64,000 bases of DNA from DASZFV01 sp035549075 (GCA_035549075.1 DASZRT010000143.1:1-64000); one strand, 5' to 3'; positions 26,168 through 35,457 are shown, numbered from the stretch's first letter. Made by a program: numbers and translations. Notes: a model not told the origin generated them from the letters alone.

Positions 26168-27069
26168 TTGGTGCCGCCGACGGGGCCCGTGGGCGGCGTG
26201 CCCTTGTAGAACTGGATCTCGTCGATCGAGAAGTCCCAGGTCGCGTCGGGGCTGAGCCAGCCGAGCTCCTGCACGCGGCCGTTGACCTTCGCCGTGCCGC
26301 CCATCGCCGACGCGAACGGGATCGAGTACTGCACCCAGTCGGTCGTGAGCGTGATCGTCTTCTGCGGGTGCACGTAGCAGCTCGTCGTGCAGTCGCCGCC
26401 GTCGGCGACGGCGTTGGTCTCGGGGACGACGAAGTTCACGCCGACCTTGCTGCCGGCCTTGGCCGCCTTCGCCCAGAACGTGAGGCCGTCGAACGCCGTG
26501 ACGTCGACGCAGTAGATGCCACCCGTCTTGTCGATCGCGGCGTTGTAGATCGCGCCGACGCCGTAGCCGCCCATGACGGGCGTGATCGCGCCCGTGCCGG
26601 CGTAGTGGCCGAAGTGGCCCGTACCGACGGCGCCGCCCGCGTCTTGCGTCATCTTCACCGAGTTCTCGGCGCCCATGATGTCGTTGAACGTCGACCAGCC
26701 GAGCGAGAGCATGTCGCCCTCGAAGTCGTCGATCTTGCCGTCGGCGATCGTGAGCGCGCGCGTGCCCGTGCCCGCGCAGACGCCGGTCGTCGCCGGCGCG
26801 CCGCCGCCGCCCGACACCGTCGTGCCGCCCGTGCCGGTCACGCCGCCCGTCGCGCCGACGGTGCCGCCGGTCGCGCCCGTCGTCCCGCCCGTGGTGCTGC
26901 TCGTGTCACCGCCCGAGCCCGTCGAGCCGGCCGTCGAGTTGATCGTGCCGCCGGTGCCGCCCGTCGAGTTGTCCGAGCCCGAGCCCGTGCTGCATCCCGT
27001 CCCCGTCGCGGCGAAGATCGCCAGGAGCGACGAGAGAGACACACCGATTCCGATCTTGAAGTTGCGCAT
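26164..27069 (-). CDS. Jelly-roll (CBM11/CIA30-like) lipoprotein
   Basis: A 301-residue lipoprotein: lipobox-like ATGTGC (Cys26), a Thr/Gly linker of about 65 residues, then a beta-jelly-roll of about 200 residues. Diagnostic points are TIADGKIDDFEGDMLSLGW, FDGLTFWAKAAKAGSKVGVNFVVPETN, DGGDCTTSCYVHPQKTITLTTDWVQYSIPF and the end ATWDFSIDEIQFYKG. The same pattern recurs in the proteins at 31861, 34741 and 52679 and at the end of that at 12492. It is most likely a carbohydrate-binding surface protein. It is the last gene of the six-gene minus-strand run that starts at 34693. Confidence 0.82.
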   Translation of the reverse strand: MRNFKIGIGVSLSSLLAIFAATGTGCSTGSGSDNSTGGTGGTINSTAGSTGSGGDTSSTTGGTTGATGGTVGATGGVTGTGGTTVSGGGGAPATTGVCAGTGTRALTIADGKIDDFEGDMLSLGWSTFNDIMGAENSVKMTQDAGGAVGTGHFGHYAGTGAITPVMGGYGVGAIYNAAIDKTGGIYCVDVTAFDGLTFWAKAAKAGSKVGVNFVVPETNAVADGGDCTTSCYVHPQKTITLTTDWVQYSIPFASAMGGTAKVNGRVQELGWLSPDATWDFSIDEIQFYKGTPPTGPVGGTN

Positions 27070-27132
27070 GTTCGCTCCGTGGTGGTTTGCGGTGTGTGTC
27101 CGCCGCCGGGCGAATCCGTGCGTGTTGCGACG

Positions 27133-28614
27133 TCAGTCACCGCATTGCGCGGCGCGGGTGAGCGACATGAACGTCGTCGGCGGGCTCCACGCGCCCGCGA
27201 GGTAGTAGTCGTAGTTGCGCTCGATGCCCGTGCCCTCGCCGAGGTCGTTCCAGGTCGCGACCACGGCGACGTCGGCGTCGCTCGAGTCGGTGAGCCTCTG
27301 CTGCAGCAGCGACGTGCCTTTGATGAGGCGATCGCCCGCCGAGGCGATCACGCCGGGCTTGTCGCGCCCAACGGGATCCCACCTCACCATGAAGTGATCG
27401 ATCTTGAAGCCGCCCAGCGTCGAGCGAATGCGCGGGTTGGCGGTCAACGAATTCCAGGTGAACTGCGAGTCGGCGACGGTCGGCATCGCCGGGTCTTGGA
27501 AGTACGCCGTCTCGACGACGACGAACGGCGTGACCTTGAAGTCGGCGGCGAAGAGCGCCTTGAGGCGCGCGACGACGGCGGCCGAGACGTTGAGCGGGTT
27601 CAACGTGCCCGCGTTGTAAAAATAGACAAACGGCCGACCGCGGAACGTGTACCAGTGCTTCGGATCGATCCGCGAATAGAACGGCTTCCACTTCGCGGTG
27701 TAGATCGCCTGCGCGGCGGCCTCGGTCTGGCTGAGATCGGGGCGCGTGCGAAACGCGCCCGAGCTCGACGGCTGGCCCCACGCCCACGGATCGTCGAAGA
27801 GCGCGACCTTGACGCTGTCGTCGCCCGCTTGCGCGAGCGCTTGGCCCAACATCGCGAGCGGATCGGGGCTGCCCGAGAGATCGGGGCCGTAGGTGTTGAC
27901 GAGGAAGAACTGCAGGCCCGCCCACTTCGCGTCGGCGAGCTCGCGAGACCACCAGCCGGGGTTGCGCGGGTTGTAGTAGTTCGCGGGCACGGAGCCGAAG
28001 CCGAGCAGCGGGTGCGGCGTGTCCATGCCGTGCGCGTGCGTGTTCGCCCAGTCCATGCCGCAGTTCACGCCGCGCGGACAGTCGCTGAAGAACATGAGCA
28101 CGGCGCCGAGATCGCGCGTCGTCTTGCGCGTGCACGTCGGCGTCACGGGGATGTCGGCCTGCCAGGGATCCGAATACGAGAGCGTGCAGCTGCGCTTGGC
28201 CGTTTGGCAGAGCGAGCGCACGACGTCGACACGGCGGACGTACTCGACGGTGCGCAGCTGCGTCGCCCACTGGCTCACGACGTCGGCCGGCGGCTCGGCG
28301 CCGTTGATCTGGCAATACGCGGCGCGCACGAAGGCCTCGGGCGCGTTGCCGAGGTTGACGTCGATCGCGCCCGCGACGCGCGCGCACGGGCCGTCGAAGT
28401 CGGCGCGGGGGCCGAACATCGGCGTCGCGGTCGCTGGTGGGAGCGTCGTCGTCGTGCCGCCCCCGCCCGTGCTGCCCGCCGTCGCGGCGATCGTGCCGCC
28501 CGTGCTCGTGGCGTGACCACCGGTTCCGCCCGCGCCCGCGTCGGGGTGCGCCGTGCCGTAGCCGCCGACGGCGCAGCCGGCGCACACGAGCCCGAGCAGC
28601 GCGACGGCTTTCAC
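27133..28614 (-). CDS. DUF5010-like lipoprotein (TIM-barrel glycosidase-like)
   Basis: A 493-residue lipoprotein (lipobox GLVCAGC, Cys14) with a Thr/Gly linker, followed by about 420 residues sharing motifs with the protein at 33239: GPCARVAGAIDVNLGNAPEAFVRAAYCQI, SYSDPWQADIPV, DLGAVLMFFSDCPRGVNCGMDWANTHAHGMD, KVALFDDPWAWGQ, KHWYTFRGRPFVYFYNAGTLNP and VVATWNDLGEGTGIERNYDYY. The last motif and the strand/helix order recall DUF5010 and GH99/GH71-like barrels, so a glycan-active enzyme is likely but unproven. The GTG start lies one base after the stop of the barrel gene upstream. Confidence 0.8.
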   Translation of the reverse strand: MKAVALLGLVCAGCAVGGYGTAHPDAGAGGTGGHATSTGGTIAATAGSTGGGGTTTTLPPATATPMFGPRADFDGPCARVAGAIDVNLGNAPEAFVRAAYCQINGAEPPADVVSQWATQLRTVEYVRRVDVVRSLCQTAKRSCTLSYSDPWQADIPVTPTCTRKTTRDLGAVLMFFSDCPRGVNCGMDWANTHAHGMDTPHPLLGFGSVPANYYNPRNPGWWSRELADAKWAGLQFFLVNTYGPDLSGSPDPLAMLGQALAQAGDDSVKVALFDDPWAWGQPSSSGAFRTRPDLSQTEAAAQAIYTAKWKPFYSRIDPKHWYTFRGRPFVYFYNAGTLNPLNVSAAVVARLKALFAADFKVTPFVVVETAYFQDPAMPTVADSQFTWNSLTANPRIRSTLGGFKIDHFMVRWDPVGRDKPGVIASAGDRLIKGTSLLQQRLTDSSDADVAVVATWNDLGEGTGIERNYDYYLAGAWSPPTTFMSLTRAAQCGD

Positions 28615-28615
28615 G

Positions 28616-30157
28616 TCACCACCACATGCTCGCCGACAGCGAGATGACGTCGCGGTCGGGGTGAATCGTCGGGTCGGGCGTCGCCGGGTAGCCGCTGCGC
28701 ACGACGACGTCGGAACCGTACATGAAGCGCGAGTACTGCAGGACGACCTGATCGTGCGCCTGCCACTTCGACCGAAAGATGAGGCGCGGCGACACGATCG
28801 CGAACGACTTCTTGCCGTCGTGGTCGTCGGGCATGACGCCGTCGACGCGCACCGAAGCGGCGAGCCACGACCACAAGCTGCCCGAGACCTCGCCGCCGAG
28901 CTTGCGCATGGTGACGCCGCCTTCGGCGGTGATCGTCGGATCGTTGCTGGTCACCTTCGTCTGCACCGCGAACAGGCTCAGCACGAGATCGCGCGTATCG
29001 CCCGCGTAGATCTGCGGGTACTCGAGGACGCTCATGAGGCTGACGTCCCACTGGCCCGCGAACGTCGTCAGCGTGCCCACGCCGTCGCTGTTCGCGCCCA
29101 GGTAGTTGGCGATGAGGCCGGCGCCGTTGCCCGTGTTCATGATCTCGAGGACGCGGCCCAGCGAGCCGACGTGCGACGCCGTCGTGCGCGACGCCGCGAG
29201 ATACACGTGGCCGATGTTGCCGGTCGTGAGGCGCACGTCGGCGCCGAGCACGCGCAGGTTGGCGTCGGGCACGGTCGACTGCTCGGCTCGGTCGTCCTGC
29301 GTCCACGCGTCCAGGTAGTGGAGCCCGACGGTGAGTGTGCCGAGGTAGCCGAAGCCCGCGTGCAGGTGGTTGACGAAGCCGCTGCCGGCGTCGGCGTTGG
29401 CGAAGCCGTTCCACCCCGCGGGCAGCACGTCGTTGGGGAAACGATCGAGCTGGCCGTCGAAGCCTTGCTCGAGCGCGACGACGACGTCGCCCAGCGCGAG
29501 CTTCGCGACGACGTTCTCGCCGACGCCGTTGACGCGCGCGATGACGGGCGTGCCGTACTTGCCCTCGTCGTATTCGCCCATGACGCCGTACCGGTTCGTC
29601 AGCGCGCCCACGTTGGCCTCGAGGTGCAGGTGGCGTGCGAGGTTGGGAACGCGGAAGGTCACGAAGGCGTCGCTGATGCCCGACTGATCGGGCGGGTTGT
29701 AGAACGTCGCCGCCGTCGTGGCCGTGCGCGCGATGAGGATGACGTTGCCCGTGACGATCGAGTTGCCGTACGAGAAGTTCAGCTGCGCGTACGGCTGCGG
29801 AATCACCGAGGTGTACGTGAACGAGTCGCGGTAGTCGGGCACGACGGGCGGCGCGTGCAAGACGTCGATGTGCTGGTCGGCCGTCGCCGCGCCCGCGCGC
29901 GTGTTGAGGCCCGCGCGCAGCGGCATGGTCACGAAGCCGTGGAAGTCGAAGCGCCAGTCGCCTTCGTCGGCCGTGCGTTGCCCGTAAGCCGGCGTGAGGC
30001 CGCCCGGGAGCGCGCCCACCTGCGGCGTGCCGGGATCCAAGCCGAGCGAGAGATCTTGCGGCGCGGGCGCGGGCGCGTCGTCGGCGCGCGCGGGCGACGT
30101 GAGGCCGAGGCCTGCGAGCGCCCCCAACGCCATCAACAATCGAGCCGTTGGTTTCAT
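28616..30157 (-). CDS. Outer-membrane porin-like beta-barrel B
   Basis: A 513-residue protein with a signal peptide (MKPTARLLMALGALAGLGLTSPARA) and alternating amphipathic strands ending in an aromatic residue (DRDVISLSASMWW), the classic outer-membrane barrel signature. The N-terminus shares GLTPAYGQRTADEGDWRFDFHGFVTMPLRAG with GLTVPFSAPAPNDDWQFNFWGYMSAALRVG of the protein at 30201, and both share YGNS.VT.., LHYLDAWTQDD/LHYLRNWAQDE and the late R.SP..I.KS.W motif, so they are paralogues. A start 13 codons earlier is possible, but the chosen ATG opens the signal peptide. Probable role: uptake of sugars or oligosaccharides. Confidence 0.83.
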   Translation of the reverse strand: MKPTARLLMALGALAGLGLTSPARADDAPAPAPQDLSLGLDPGTPQVGALPGGLTPAYGQRTADEGDWRFDFHGFVTMPLRAGLNTRAGAATADQHIDVLHAPPVVPDYRDSFTYTSVIPQPYAQLNFSYGNSIVTGNVILIARTATTAATFYNPPDQSGISDAFVTFRVPNLARHLHLEANVGALTNRYGVMGEYDEGKYGTPVIARVNGVGENVVAKLALGDVVVALEQGFDGQLDRFPNDVLPAGWNGFANADAGSGFVNHLHAGFGYLGTLTVGLHYLDAWTQDDRAEQSTVPDANLRVLGADVRLTTGNIGHVYLAASRTTASHVGSLGRVLEIMNTGNGAGLIANYLGANSDGVGTLTTFAGQWDVSLMSVLEYPQIYAGDTRDLVLSLFAVQTKVTSNDPTITAEGGVTMRKLGGEVSGSLWSWLAASVRVDGVMPDDHDGKKSFAIVSPRLIFRSKWQAHDQVVLQYSRFMYGSDVVVRSGYPATPDPTIHPDRDVISLSASMWW

Positions 30158-30200
30158 TTGCGAGCCTGCTTTCTCGTCGTCGTCTCTGGTCGTCACGTCG

Positions 30201-31889
30201 TCACCACCACAGCCCGAAGGTCAGCGCGAACATGTCGGTGTCGAGCTGGCCGCGCGTGAAGTCGTTGGGGAACTCGGCGTGCGTGTGCTCGCCGTAGAAC
30301 CAGCGCGTGTAGGCGAGCGTCACCGTCTCGTGGCTCAGCCAGTCGCTCTTGATGAGGATCTTCGGGCTGATGACGGTGAAGCTCTCTTGCTTGTCCTTCG
30401 AGTTGGGCGCGACTCTGTCGGCGCGCGCCGAGAACGCGAGCCAGCGCAGCCAGCGCCACGTGACCTCGCCGCCGAACTTGTAGAGGACGCGCCCGTCGTT
30501 GTCGGGATCGAGGCTGCGCACGCGGCCGAAGTCGACGAAGACGCTCGTGAAGACCTCGGGCCCGTTGGGCGACAGCTCGACGGGGTAACGAAGCAGCCGG
30601 CCCCAGGCGACGTTGTACTCGCCGCCGACGACGAGCATCTGCCCCGTGCCGCCGCCCTGCGGCCCGAAGTAGCGCTTCGTCATCTGCTCGCCGTTGTAGG
30701 CGCCGAAGAAGTTCAGGCCCGTGAGCAGCGTGGCGTCATGCGCGTCGGCGTACGACGCCGCGACGGCGAAGTTGCCGAGGTAGTTGTCGATCATGCGGAA
30801 GTCGGCGCCGACGACGGTGAGGCTCGGGTCGGGGCGGTTCGACTCGTCGACGAACGCCGTGCGCGGATCGTCGACCTGGTCGCGCTCGTCCTGCGCCCAG
30901 TTGCGGAGGTAGTGAAGGCCGAGCACGAGCGGCACCGTGCCGTGGCGCGCGAGGCCGGCGTGCGCGTGGTGCACCCACGACGACGGCAGCGACGGGTTGA
31001 ACGCGCCGTCGATGCTGACGATCGCGGGCGCGCCCACGGGCGTCTTGCCGAGGCGGCCCATGAAGCCGTCCTCGACGAACAGCGTGTAGCGCGCGTTCAG
31101 ATCGTACTGCGCCGTCATCGTCTCGCCGACGCCGAACGGGTTGCCGATGATGGGCGCGTTGTAGCGGCCGACGTCGTACTGGCCGAGGCCGCCGTAGGTG
31201 TTCTGGAACGCGCCGACGTTCCACTTGAGGTTCACCTTGTCGACGGGGATGCGGAAGGTGAGGTACGCCTCCTGGAAGAAGTTCTGGCTGCCGAGCGGCG
31301 TCCAGTCCGACCCGGCGGCCGGCTTCCACGTGGAGATCTTCACGTGCGAGGTGACGCGGCTGTTGCCGTACTCGAACGTCAGGTCGACCCAGCTGCCCTG
31401 CGGGACGTTCGTGCCCTCGAACTGGCCGTAGGCGTCGACGACGCGCGGGTACGTGTGCAGCGTCGTCGACGATTGTCCGGGATAGGCGTCGCTGCGCTCG
31501 CCGCGGCCCACGCGCAGCGCCGCGCTCATGTAGCCCCAGAAGTTGAATTGCCAGTCGTCGTTGGGCGCGGGCGCGCTGAACGGCACCGTGAGCCCGCCCG
31601 GCAGCGCCGGTGTCTCGGGCGCGTAAGGCGACAGGCCGAGGCCGAGCGCGCGGCGGTAGCCCGGCAAGTAGCCGGGCGTCGTGTTCTCGGCCGCCTTGTC
31701 GACGCCCGCGCCCGCCGCGGCGGCTTTCTCTTCGGGCTTCGCGGGCGTGTCCTTCGCGAGATCCGAGAGCGAGTCGCGCGCCGTCGGGTCGGCGTTCTGC
31801 GCGCGCGCGACGCCGCCCGCGACCAACGTCGCGATCACGACGGCCGCGCGCGCGGCGCGCCTACTTTTTGCGCCGGTAGAAGGTGACAT
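30201..31889 (-). CDS. Outer-membrane porin-like beta-barrel A
   Basis: A 562-residue paralogue of the barrel encoded at 28616, with a signal peptide (RRAARAAVVIATLVAGGVARA) and a barrel that ends DMFALTFGLWW. An extra 40-residue Ala/Lys/Glu-rich segment precedes the barrel (SLSDLAKDTPAKPEEKAAAAG), which could act as a periplasmic helix. Strand motifs such as SWVDLTFEYGNSRVTSHVKI, VNLKWNVGAFQNTYGGLGQYDVGRYNAP and VTLAYTRWFYGEH are visible. The gene starts 29 bp inside the end of the upstream lipoprotein gene, showing tight coupling. There is no TonB box or plug, so it is not a SusC-type receptor. Confidence 0.83.
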   Translation of the reverse strand: MSPSTGAKSRRAARAAVVIATLVAGGVARAQNADPTARDSLSDLAKDTPAKPEEKAAAAGAGVDKAAENTTPGYLPGYRRALGLGLSPYAPETPALPGGLTVPFSAPAPNDDWQFNFWGYMSAALRVGRGERSDAYPGQSSTTLHTYPRVVDAYGQFEGTNVPQGSWVDLTFEYGNSRVTSHVKISTWKPAAGSDWTPLGSQNFFQEAYLTFRIPVDKVNLKWNVGAFQNTYGGLGQYDVGRYNAPIIGNPFGVGETMTAQYDLNARYTLFVEDGFMGRLGKTPVGAPAIVSIDGAFNPSLPSSWVHHAHAGLARHGTVPLVLGLHYLRNWAQDERDQVDDPRTAFVDESNRPDPSLTVVGADFRMIDNYLGNFAVAASYADAHDATLLTGLNFFGAYNGEQMTKRYFGPQGGGTGQMLVVGGEYNVAWGRLLRYPVELSPNGPEVFTSVFVDFGRVRSLDPDNDGRVLYKFGGEVTWRWLRWLAFSARADRVAPNSKDKQESFTVISPKILIKSDWLSHETVTLAYTRWFYGEHTHAEFPNDFTRGQLDTDMFALTFGLWW

Positions 31890-33219
31890 TGTCGAAGTAC
31901 ATGTCCGACCAGCCCATGACGGCGCCGAACGCGATCGTGTCGAGTGACTTCAAATCCATGTACGGCGCGCGCTTGCCAAAGCCGACCTGCTCGAACTGCT
32001 CGAACGGCAGCGCGTAGAACTGCCAGTCGGGCGTGAGCGGCACCGAGACCTGCCAGCCGTCCTGGCAGCGGTCGTCGCGATCGGGCGGCGGCGGATCACC
32101 CGGGTTGAAGCAGTACTCGCCGCTCTCGTCGTTGGCGGGGAACGAGTACGGCCGGCACTGGTCGCCGTCGAAGTCGAGGTCGACGTAGGTCTGCGGGCTC
32201 GTGCACGCGCTCGGGCCGCAGCGCGGGTACATGAGGTCCATCTGCGAGTCGATCGCGATCGCGGGCAGCGGGCCTTGCTTGGGATCGAAGCAGCGGTAGA
32301 TCGGCGTCTTCGAGTTGGGATCGTCGGGCGAGCACGGCGAGCCGCTCAGACATTTCGTGTGGCACTCGCGGTAGCGCCGGCAGAACTTCTGATTCTCGCG
32401 CGCGAGGCGGCTCGACGTGAACTTGTCGGTGACGATCACGAGCGCGCGGTCGAAGCCCTCGGGCCCTCGGCGCGCCCAGAAGGCGATGCCGTCGTAGCTC
32501 GAGACATCGAAGAAGCCGTGCGACTGCTGGTAGTCGACGCCGGGCCGCGGGCCGACCGGCAGGCCCGCGCTGTCGACGAGATCGTTGGGGCCGGGCGTGG
32601 GCGGGCAGAAGTCGTTGTCGGGCGTGCCGTCCTTGTCGAGCGTGCAGTACTTGCCGACGGGATCGACGAACGCGTGGCTCACGCCGCCGCCCCACTTGCG
32701 GTAGAGGCCGCCGCGGTAGTGCATGACCCAGTCGTTGCGCACGCCGTTGCACGACGGTCCGGGCGTCTTTTCGGCGGGCAGTCCCCACGCCCAGTCGAAC
32801 GTGTTCGTGCCGCCCGGCGCGAGCCCGGGATACCAAGTCGCGTCGCCGGGGACGTGAAACGAATACTTCGTGAGGTCGTCGTAGGACGCCCAACCGGGCG
32901 CGAGCCCCGTGCGCGTCGGGTCGCTCGGGTCGTTGGGCTCGAACGTGTCGAACCAGCCGGTCGAGAACGTGACCTGCGCGAGCGGCGTGCAATCGATGCG
33001 CTGCGAGCCGACGTCGATCTCGCCCGACGCGATCTCGGGGTACACGGGCAGGTCGGGCACGACGGCGTTCCCCGTCGCGTCGAGCGCGGGCAGCACGCCG
33101 TTGAGCCACGGCACGTCGCGCACGAGCGTGGGATCGGGCGTCGGCTTGCCGACGTTGCCGGGCCCGTCGCACGCAATCAGCGTCAGCGCGAGCGCGAGGG
33201 CGGCGTTGCGGGCGCGCAT
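31861..33219 (-). CDS. Large jelly-roll lipoprotein with Cys-rich insert
   Basis: A 452-residue lipoprotein (lipobox LALTLIAC, Cys17). The fold reads as an enlarged version of the small jelly-roll proteins: SYDGIAFWARRGPEGFDRALVIVTDKFTS, then a Cys-rich insert (KFCRRYRECHTKCLSGSPC...YRCFDP...YPRCGPSACTSP) and a final sandwich WQVSVPLTPDWQFYALPFEQFEQVGFGKRAP...MYFDNVTFYRRKK. The N-terminal half holds a WAWGLP/WVMHYRGG segment found nowhere else here. It is encoded between a DUF5010-like gene and barrel A, so it may act as the surface binding partner of that barrel, in a role like SusD. That role is inference. Confidence 0.78.
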   Translation of the reverse strand: MRARNAALALALTLIACDGPGNVGKPTPDPTLVRDVPWLNGVLPALDATGNAVVPDLPVYPEIASGEIDVGSQRIDCTPLAQVTFSTGWFDTFEPNDPSDPTRTGLAPGWASYDDLTKYSFHVPGDATWYPGLAPGGTNTFDWAWGLPAEKTPGPSCNGVRNDWVMHYRGGLYRKWGGGVSHAFVDPVGKYCTLDKDGTPDNDFCPPTPGPNDLVDSAGLPVGPRPGVDYQQSHGFFDVSSYDGIAFWARRGPEGFDRALVIVTDKFTSSRLARENQKFCRRYRECHTKCLSGSPCSPDDPNSKTPIYRCFDPKQGPLPAIAIDSQMDLMYPRCGPSACTSPQTYVDLDFDGDQCRPYSFPANDESGEYCFNPGDPPPPDRDDRCQDGWQVSVPLTPDWQFYALPFEQFEQVGFGKRAPYMDLKSLDTIAFGAVMGWSDMYFDNVTFYRRKK

Positions 33220-33238
33220 CGCCGATGTATGTCCGGCG

Positions 33239-34693
33239 CTACGGTTTTCCGTCTCGCTTGGCGGGGTGCTCCTGCGAGTCGCGAATCAATTGCATGAAAT
33301 AGTGCGGCGGCGCCCAGCGACCGTCGACCCAGTAGTCGTAGTTGCGGTCCACGCCCGTGCCCTCGCCGAGATCGTTCCACGTCGCGAGCACGAGGAGCTC
33401 GGCGTCCTGCGACTCGTCGAGCACGCGGCGCAAGATGCGCCCGCCCTTCACGCAGCGATCGAACTTGTTGGCGAGCGCGCCCGGGCGATCGCGGCCGATC
33501 GCGTCCCAGCGCACCATCGCGTGGTCGATGACGTGGCCGTTCAACGTCGAGCGAAAGCGTCGTTGCGGCACGTCGAACGTCATCCACTTGAACTTCGCGT
33601 CGGCGACCTCGGGCATCGCGGGATCGTCGAAGTAGGCGACGTCGACGTCGACGAAGGGCTCCTCGCCGAAGTCGGCCTTGAAGAGCGCCTTGAGCTTCGC
33701 GATGACGGCGGCGGCGTGTGTGCGCGGCTCGAGCGTGCCCGCGTTGTAGAAGTAGATGAACGGCCGGCCCGCGAAGCGGTACCAATGCTTCTTGTCGATC
33801 GCCGAGAAGAACGGCTTCCACTTGGCCTCGTAGATCGTCTTCGCGGCCTTGTCGGCGTCGGTGAGGTCGGGCTTGTGCGTCCAGAAGTCCGAGAACTCGT
33901 GCTGGCCCCAGGTCCACGTGTCGTCGAAGAGCCCGATCTTGATCGGGTCGTCCATGCTCGCGAGCGCCTCGGCGAGCGGCTTGAGCTTGCCGTTCTCGAT
34001 GTCGGGGCCGTAGGTGTTCGGCATGACGAACGAGAGGCCCGCGTACTTCGCGTCGGACAGCTCGCGCCGCCAGAAGCCGACCTCCTTCGGGTGAAACGCG
34101 GCCGGCGCGCCGCCGGGCTTCGCGGCGAGGCTCGCGACGGGGCCGTCCATGCCGGGCGCGTGCGTGTTGGCCCAGTCCATCGCGCAGTTGGTTTTCCCGG
34201 GGCAGTCGAAGAAGAACATCAGCACGGCGCCGATGTCCCGCTTCGACTTGCGCGCGGGGGCGGCCGCGGGCAGGTCGGGCTCGTCGCGCCACGGGTCGGA
34301 GTAGGCGAGCTTGCAGTCGCGCTTGGCCTCGGCGCACAGCGAGCGCACGACGTCGATGCGCCGCACGTAGTACTCGTCGCGCATGCGGCCGGTCCAGGTC
34401 GCGACGGTTTCGGCCGACGCGGGCGTGCCCGTGATCTGGCAAAGCGCGGCGCGCACGAACGACGCGGGCGTGTTGCCGAGGTCGACGTCGACCGCCTCGG
34501 CGCGCGCGCACGGCCCCGTCCAGTCGGGCTTGAGCTCGAACGGCGCCGTGATCGGCTCGAATTCCTTGGCGACGACGGGCGCGGCCACCGTCTCCGTCAT
34601 GGGCGGCATGCGGATGCAGTCGATCGTGAGTGCGAGGCCGGCGGCCGTGAGCAGGCCGAAGGCCCAGTCGCTGCGAGCGGAGTTCTTGAGCAT
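33239..34693 (-). CDS. DUF5010-like exported protein (TIM-barrel glycosidase-like)
   Basis: A 484-residue paralogue of the protein at 27133. Shared segments: GPCARAEAVDVDLGNTPASFVRAALCQITG, YSDPWRDEPDLP, DIGAVLMFFFDCPGKTNCAMDWANTHAPGMD, KIGLFDDTWTWGQ, KHWYRFAGRPFIYFYNAGTLEP and LVLATWNDLGEGTGVDRNYDYW. It has an N-terminal hydrophobic segment (WAFGLLTAAGLALTIDC) but no Gly/Thr linker, unlike its paralogue. The ATG at 34693 has a purine-rich site (AAGGGGG). It is the first gene of the six-gene minus-strand operon and faces the GH13/GH31 operon across 47 bp. Confidence 0.8.
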   Translation of the reverse strand: MLKNSARSDWAFGLLTAAGLALTIDCIRMPPMTETVAAPVVAKEFEPITAPFELKPDWTGPCARAEAVDVDLGNTPASFVRAALCQITGTPASAETVATWTGRMRDEYYVRRIDVVRSLCAEAKRDCKLAYSDPWRDEPDLPAAAPARKSKRDIGAVLMFFFDCPGKTNCAMDWANTHAPGMDGPVASLAAKPGGAPAAFHPKEVGFWRRELSDAKYAGLSFVMPNTYGPDIENGKLKPLAEALASMDDPIKIGLFDDTWTWGQHEFSDFWTHKPDLTDADKAAKTIYEAKWKPFFSAIDKKHWYRFAGRPFIYFYNAGTLEPRTHAAAVIAKLKALFKADFGEEPFVDVDVAYFDDPAMPEVADAKFKWMTFDVPQRRFRSTLNGHVIDHAMVRWDAIGRDRPGALANKFDRCVKGGRILRRVLDESQDAELLVLATWNDLGEGTGVDRNYDYWVDGRWAPPHYFMQLIRDSQEHPAKRDGKP

Positions 34694-34740
34694 GAGCCCC
34701 CTTCGGCGACGGTTAATGACCGGTCCGGCCACAAACCGTC
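34694..34740. promoter_or_regulatory. Divergent control region of the alpha-glucan locus
   Basis: Only 47 bp separate the divergent six-gene and three-gene operons, so promoters must overlap or lie inside coding sequence. The spacer is locally less GC-rich (ACGGTTAATGACCGGTCC) and contains the imperfect repeat ACGGTTAATGACCGGT/ACCGTC. No transcription-factor site can be named. Confidence 0.35.
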
Positions 34741-35457
34741 GTGCAAACGTCGCGCGCACCCGGCTGGCTCTCGATTCTGGTTCCGGTCGCGCTCGTGGGC
34801 GTGATGCCCGCGTGCCTCTACCCGCCTGCGCGCTACGTCGAGGCGCGGCGCGCGGCGGCTGGTCCGGTCGCTGCCGCGGCGCCCAACGCCGGCGATGTCC
34901 CCGCGCCCGCGAAACCGACGGGGCCGATCATCTCAGACGGCACGAAGCCCGTGGTCATGAACCTCGATCCAGGCGGCGGTTGGTTCGTGTTTCACGACCC
35001 GACGCCCAGCGGCGTCATGACGCCGCCGACGATCGACGCGTTCCCGACGGCGCTCGCGGGCGGCTTCATCCACACGACGGGGCGCGGCTTCATCGACTGG
35101 GGCGGCGGCATCGGCTTCAACTTCCAGGGCGCGGGCGCGCTCACCCCCATCGACGCGTCCGAGTGGAAGGGCATCACCTTCAAGGCGTGGGGCAGCTCGG
35201 CCATGCACGTGGGCCTCGCGACGATGGCGACGATGCCGGAGTTCAACCATTGCACGAAGTGCTACGACCACTTCGCCGTCGACATCTACTTGACCGCGAC
35301 GCCCACCGTCTACACGTTCACGTGGGATCAGCTGCGGCCGGGCGGTTGGGGCACGAAGGTCCCGCTCGACCCCAAGACGATCGTCGGGCTCAACTTCACC
35401 TCGAAGGGCGGCGTGCCGTGGGACTTCTCGATCGACGATCTCGCGTTCATCAAATGA
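34741..35457 (+). CDS. Jelly-roll lipoprotein of the GH13/GH31 operon
   Basis: A 238-residue lipoprotein with a GTG start, a signal and lipobox VMPAC (Cys25), a short Ala/Pro spacer and a jelly-roll: MNLDPGGGWFVFHD, GIGFNFQGAGALTPIDASEWKGITFKAWGSSAMHVGLATMATMPEFNHCTKCYDHFAVDIYLTATPTVYTFTWDQL, ending VPWDFSIDDLAFIK. The domain parallels that at 26164 (WDFSIDEIQFY) with a conserved Cys pair. It probably binds alpha-glucan at the cell surface. Its stop overlaps the ATG of the amylase gene (ATGA, 35454-35457). Confidence 0.8.
   Translation: MQTSRAPGWLSILVPVALVGVMPACLYPPARYVEARRAAAGPVAAAAPNAGDVPAPAKPTGPIISDGTKPVVMNLDPGGGWFVFHDPTPSGVMTPPTIDAFPTALAGGFIHTTGRGFIDWGGGIGFNFQGAGALTPIDASEWKGITFKAWGSSAMHVGLATMATMPEFNHCTKCYDHFAVDIYLTATPTVYTFTWDQLRPGGWGTKVPLDPKTIVGLNFTSKGGVPWDFSIDDLAFIK

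Noticed and set aside
28616..31889. The two barrels as SusC-type TonB receptors
   Set aside because: No plug domain, TonB box or carboxypeptidase-like N-terminus; lengths are 513 and 562 residues, far below SusC.
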